Shown here in pieces: positions 63,525 through 64,000 of a stretch of 64,000 bases of DNA. The position numbers and the translations under genes were made by a program. Position 1 is the stretch's first letter. Each line of letters opens with the position of its first letter. The notes beneath the pieces were generated by a model, which saw nothing but the letters and a program-made list of their open reading frames with translations, was not told the DNA's origin and did no database searches. The stretch spans positions 4,875,719 through 4,939,718 of the forward strand of contig NC_066323.1 in the NCBI RefSeq assembly GCF_022539315.1, written 5' to 3'. Origin of the DNA: Serinus canaria. Its lineage: Eukaryota; Chordata; Aves; Passeriformes; Fringillidae.

Positions 63525-63602
63525 GACATTGTGATTTATAATGACCGGCTGTTCCGGATTGTGTCAATTGCTCTGGAATGGTGGCATTACTCTTTGGATT
63601 GA
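63525..63602 (+). other. Exon-like frame behind a splice acceptor
   Basis: A pyrimidine-rich tract (63500-63520) ends in TTCATTAG, a good acceptor, at 63524. From 63525 exactly one frame is open for 25 codons to TGA at 63600-63602. It begins DIVIYNDRLFRIVS and ends WWHYSLD. The other two phases stop within five codons. Two CpGs survive in CCGG contexts. I do not recognise the peptide, no partner exon is identified, and a donor-like CAGGTACTG at about 63612 could instead make it an internal noncoding exon. Chance is a serious alternative. Confidence 0.22.
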
Positions 63603-64000
63603 AGCACAGGACAGGTACTGGCAATACAAAGCACATTTGGCTTGGCAAACATTGCTGAAGAATAGCTGTGTCCTCCTTTGGGATGGAGCAGCAAGACTGA
63701 AGGGAAGATTTAAGCTGTCCTTTCAGTTTTGGACTATTCCAGTAGACTTTTTGTGGGAAGACTGTAGCCTGTACCAGGGAAAGGCTTGGAAGAGGCAGAA
63801 GAGGGTTTGTTTTGGCAACTTTCAGGTGGATATTCCAAAGCACTCCTGGGAAGGTAGGCTGTGCTGAAAGGAGGAAGCAGAGACCTCTCTAAGCCCCTCC
63901 ATCCCTCTCCTACAAAGACCTGTGTTAGGAGCAGCACAAGGCATTTAGAGAATAAAGGCATTGCAGAGTAAAGCAATAACAGGCTTGCAGATGGAGAATA

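Larger units (their letters stand above)
61072..64000. other. Right-hand noncoding stretch
   Basis: No complete gene is seen. Contents are an RFX-like motif at 61121-61133, a CpG-retaining candidate enhancer, a purine-rich tract and an exon-like frame near 63.5 kb, described separately. Confidence 0.45.

Noticed and set aside
1..64000. CRISPR arrays, operons, prophage, endogenous retrovirus genes, microRNA or other known RNA genes
   Set aside because: No regular spacer-repeat arrays, no dense same-strand genes, no recognisable gag/pol-like or LTR structure, and no known small RNA sequence was recognised by eye.

Overview
The window looks like nuclear DNA from a bird, or at least a sauropsid. 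It is AT-rich with sparse genes. The best lineage clue is a pair of CR1 LINE 3' ends; one finishes in the short tandem ATTCTATGATT-type terminus typical of avian CR1. A much older CR1-type reverse transcriptase fragment and several decayed MIR-like SINE pieces are also present. No bacterial, phage or organellar gene layout is seen. No open reading frame here can be defended as a complete protein-coding gene. The longest frames lie in CpG-rich or low-complexity DNA or carry no recognisable domain.

Layout. Positions 1-10790 are AT-rich noncoding DNA with candidate conserved blocks, such as those near 740 and 4900. Positions 10800-11320 hold the only strong CpG island. It is followed on the + strand by a plausible 5' exon ending in a good splice donor at 11778/11779, then by poly-T tracts, a second CpG-containing patch (12215-12480) and a conserved-looking AT-rich block (12500-12765). 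This 2-kb unit is the most likely promoter in the window, and the rest of its gene would lie downstream beyond the sequence read here or in unrecognised exons. Positions 12765-36870 are intronic or intergenic DNA with small repeats. A CR1 copy occupies 36871-37327. A striking three-arm inverted repeat lies at 39345-39411. A 21-bp minisatellite lies at 56110-56187. An ancient CR1 reverse transcriptase fragment lies on the minus strand at about 57000-57310. A second CR1 3' end lies at about 60695-61071. The last 3 kb hold a CpG-retaining block (61735-62320) and a short exon-like frame with a splice acceptor (63525-63602).

The picture fits a large intron or gene desert around one regulated vertebrate gene, with scattered candidate enhancers. 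No novel multi-gene system was found. The items most worth checking are the promoter and first exon, the three-arm palindrome, the CpG-retaining candidate enhancers and the exon-like frame near the right edge.
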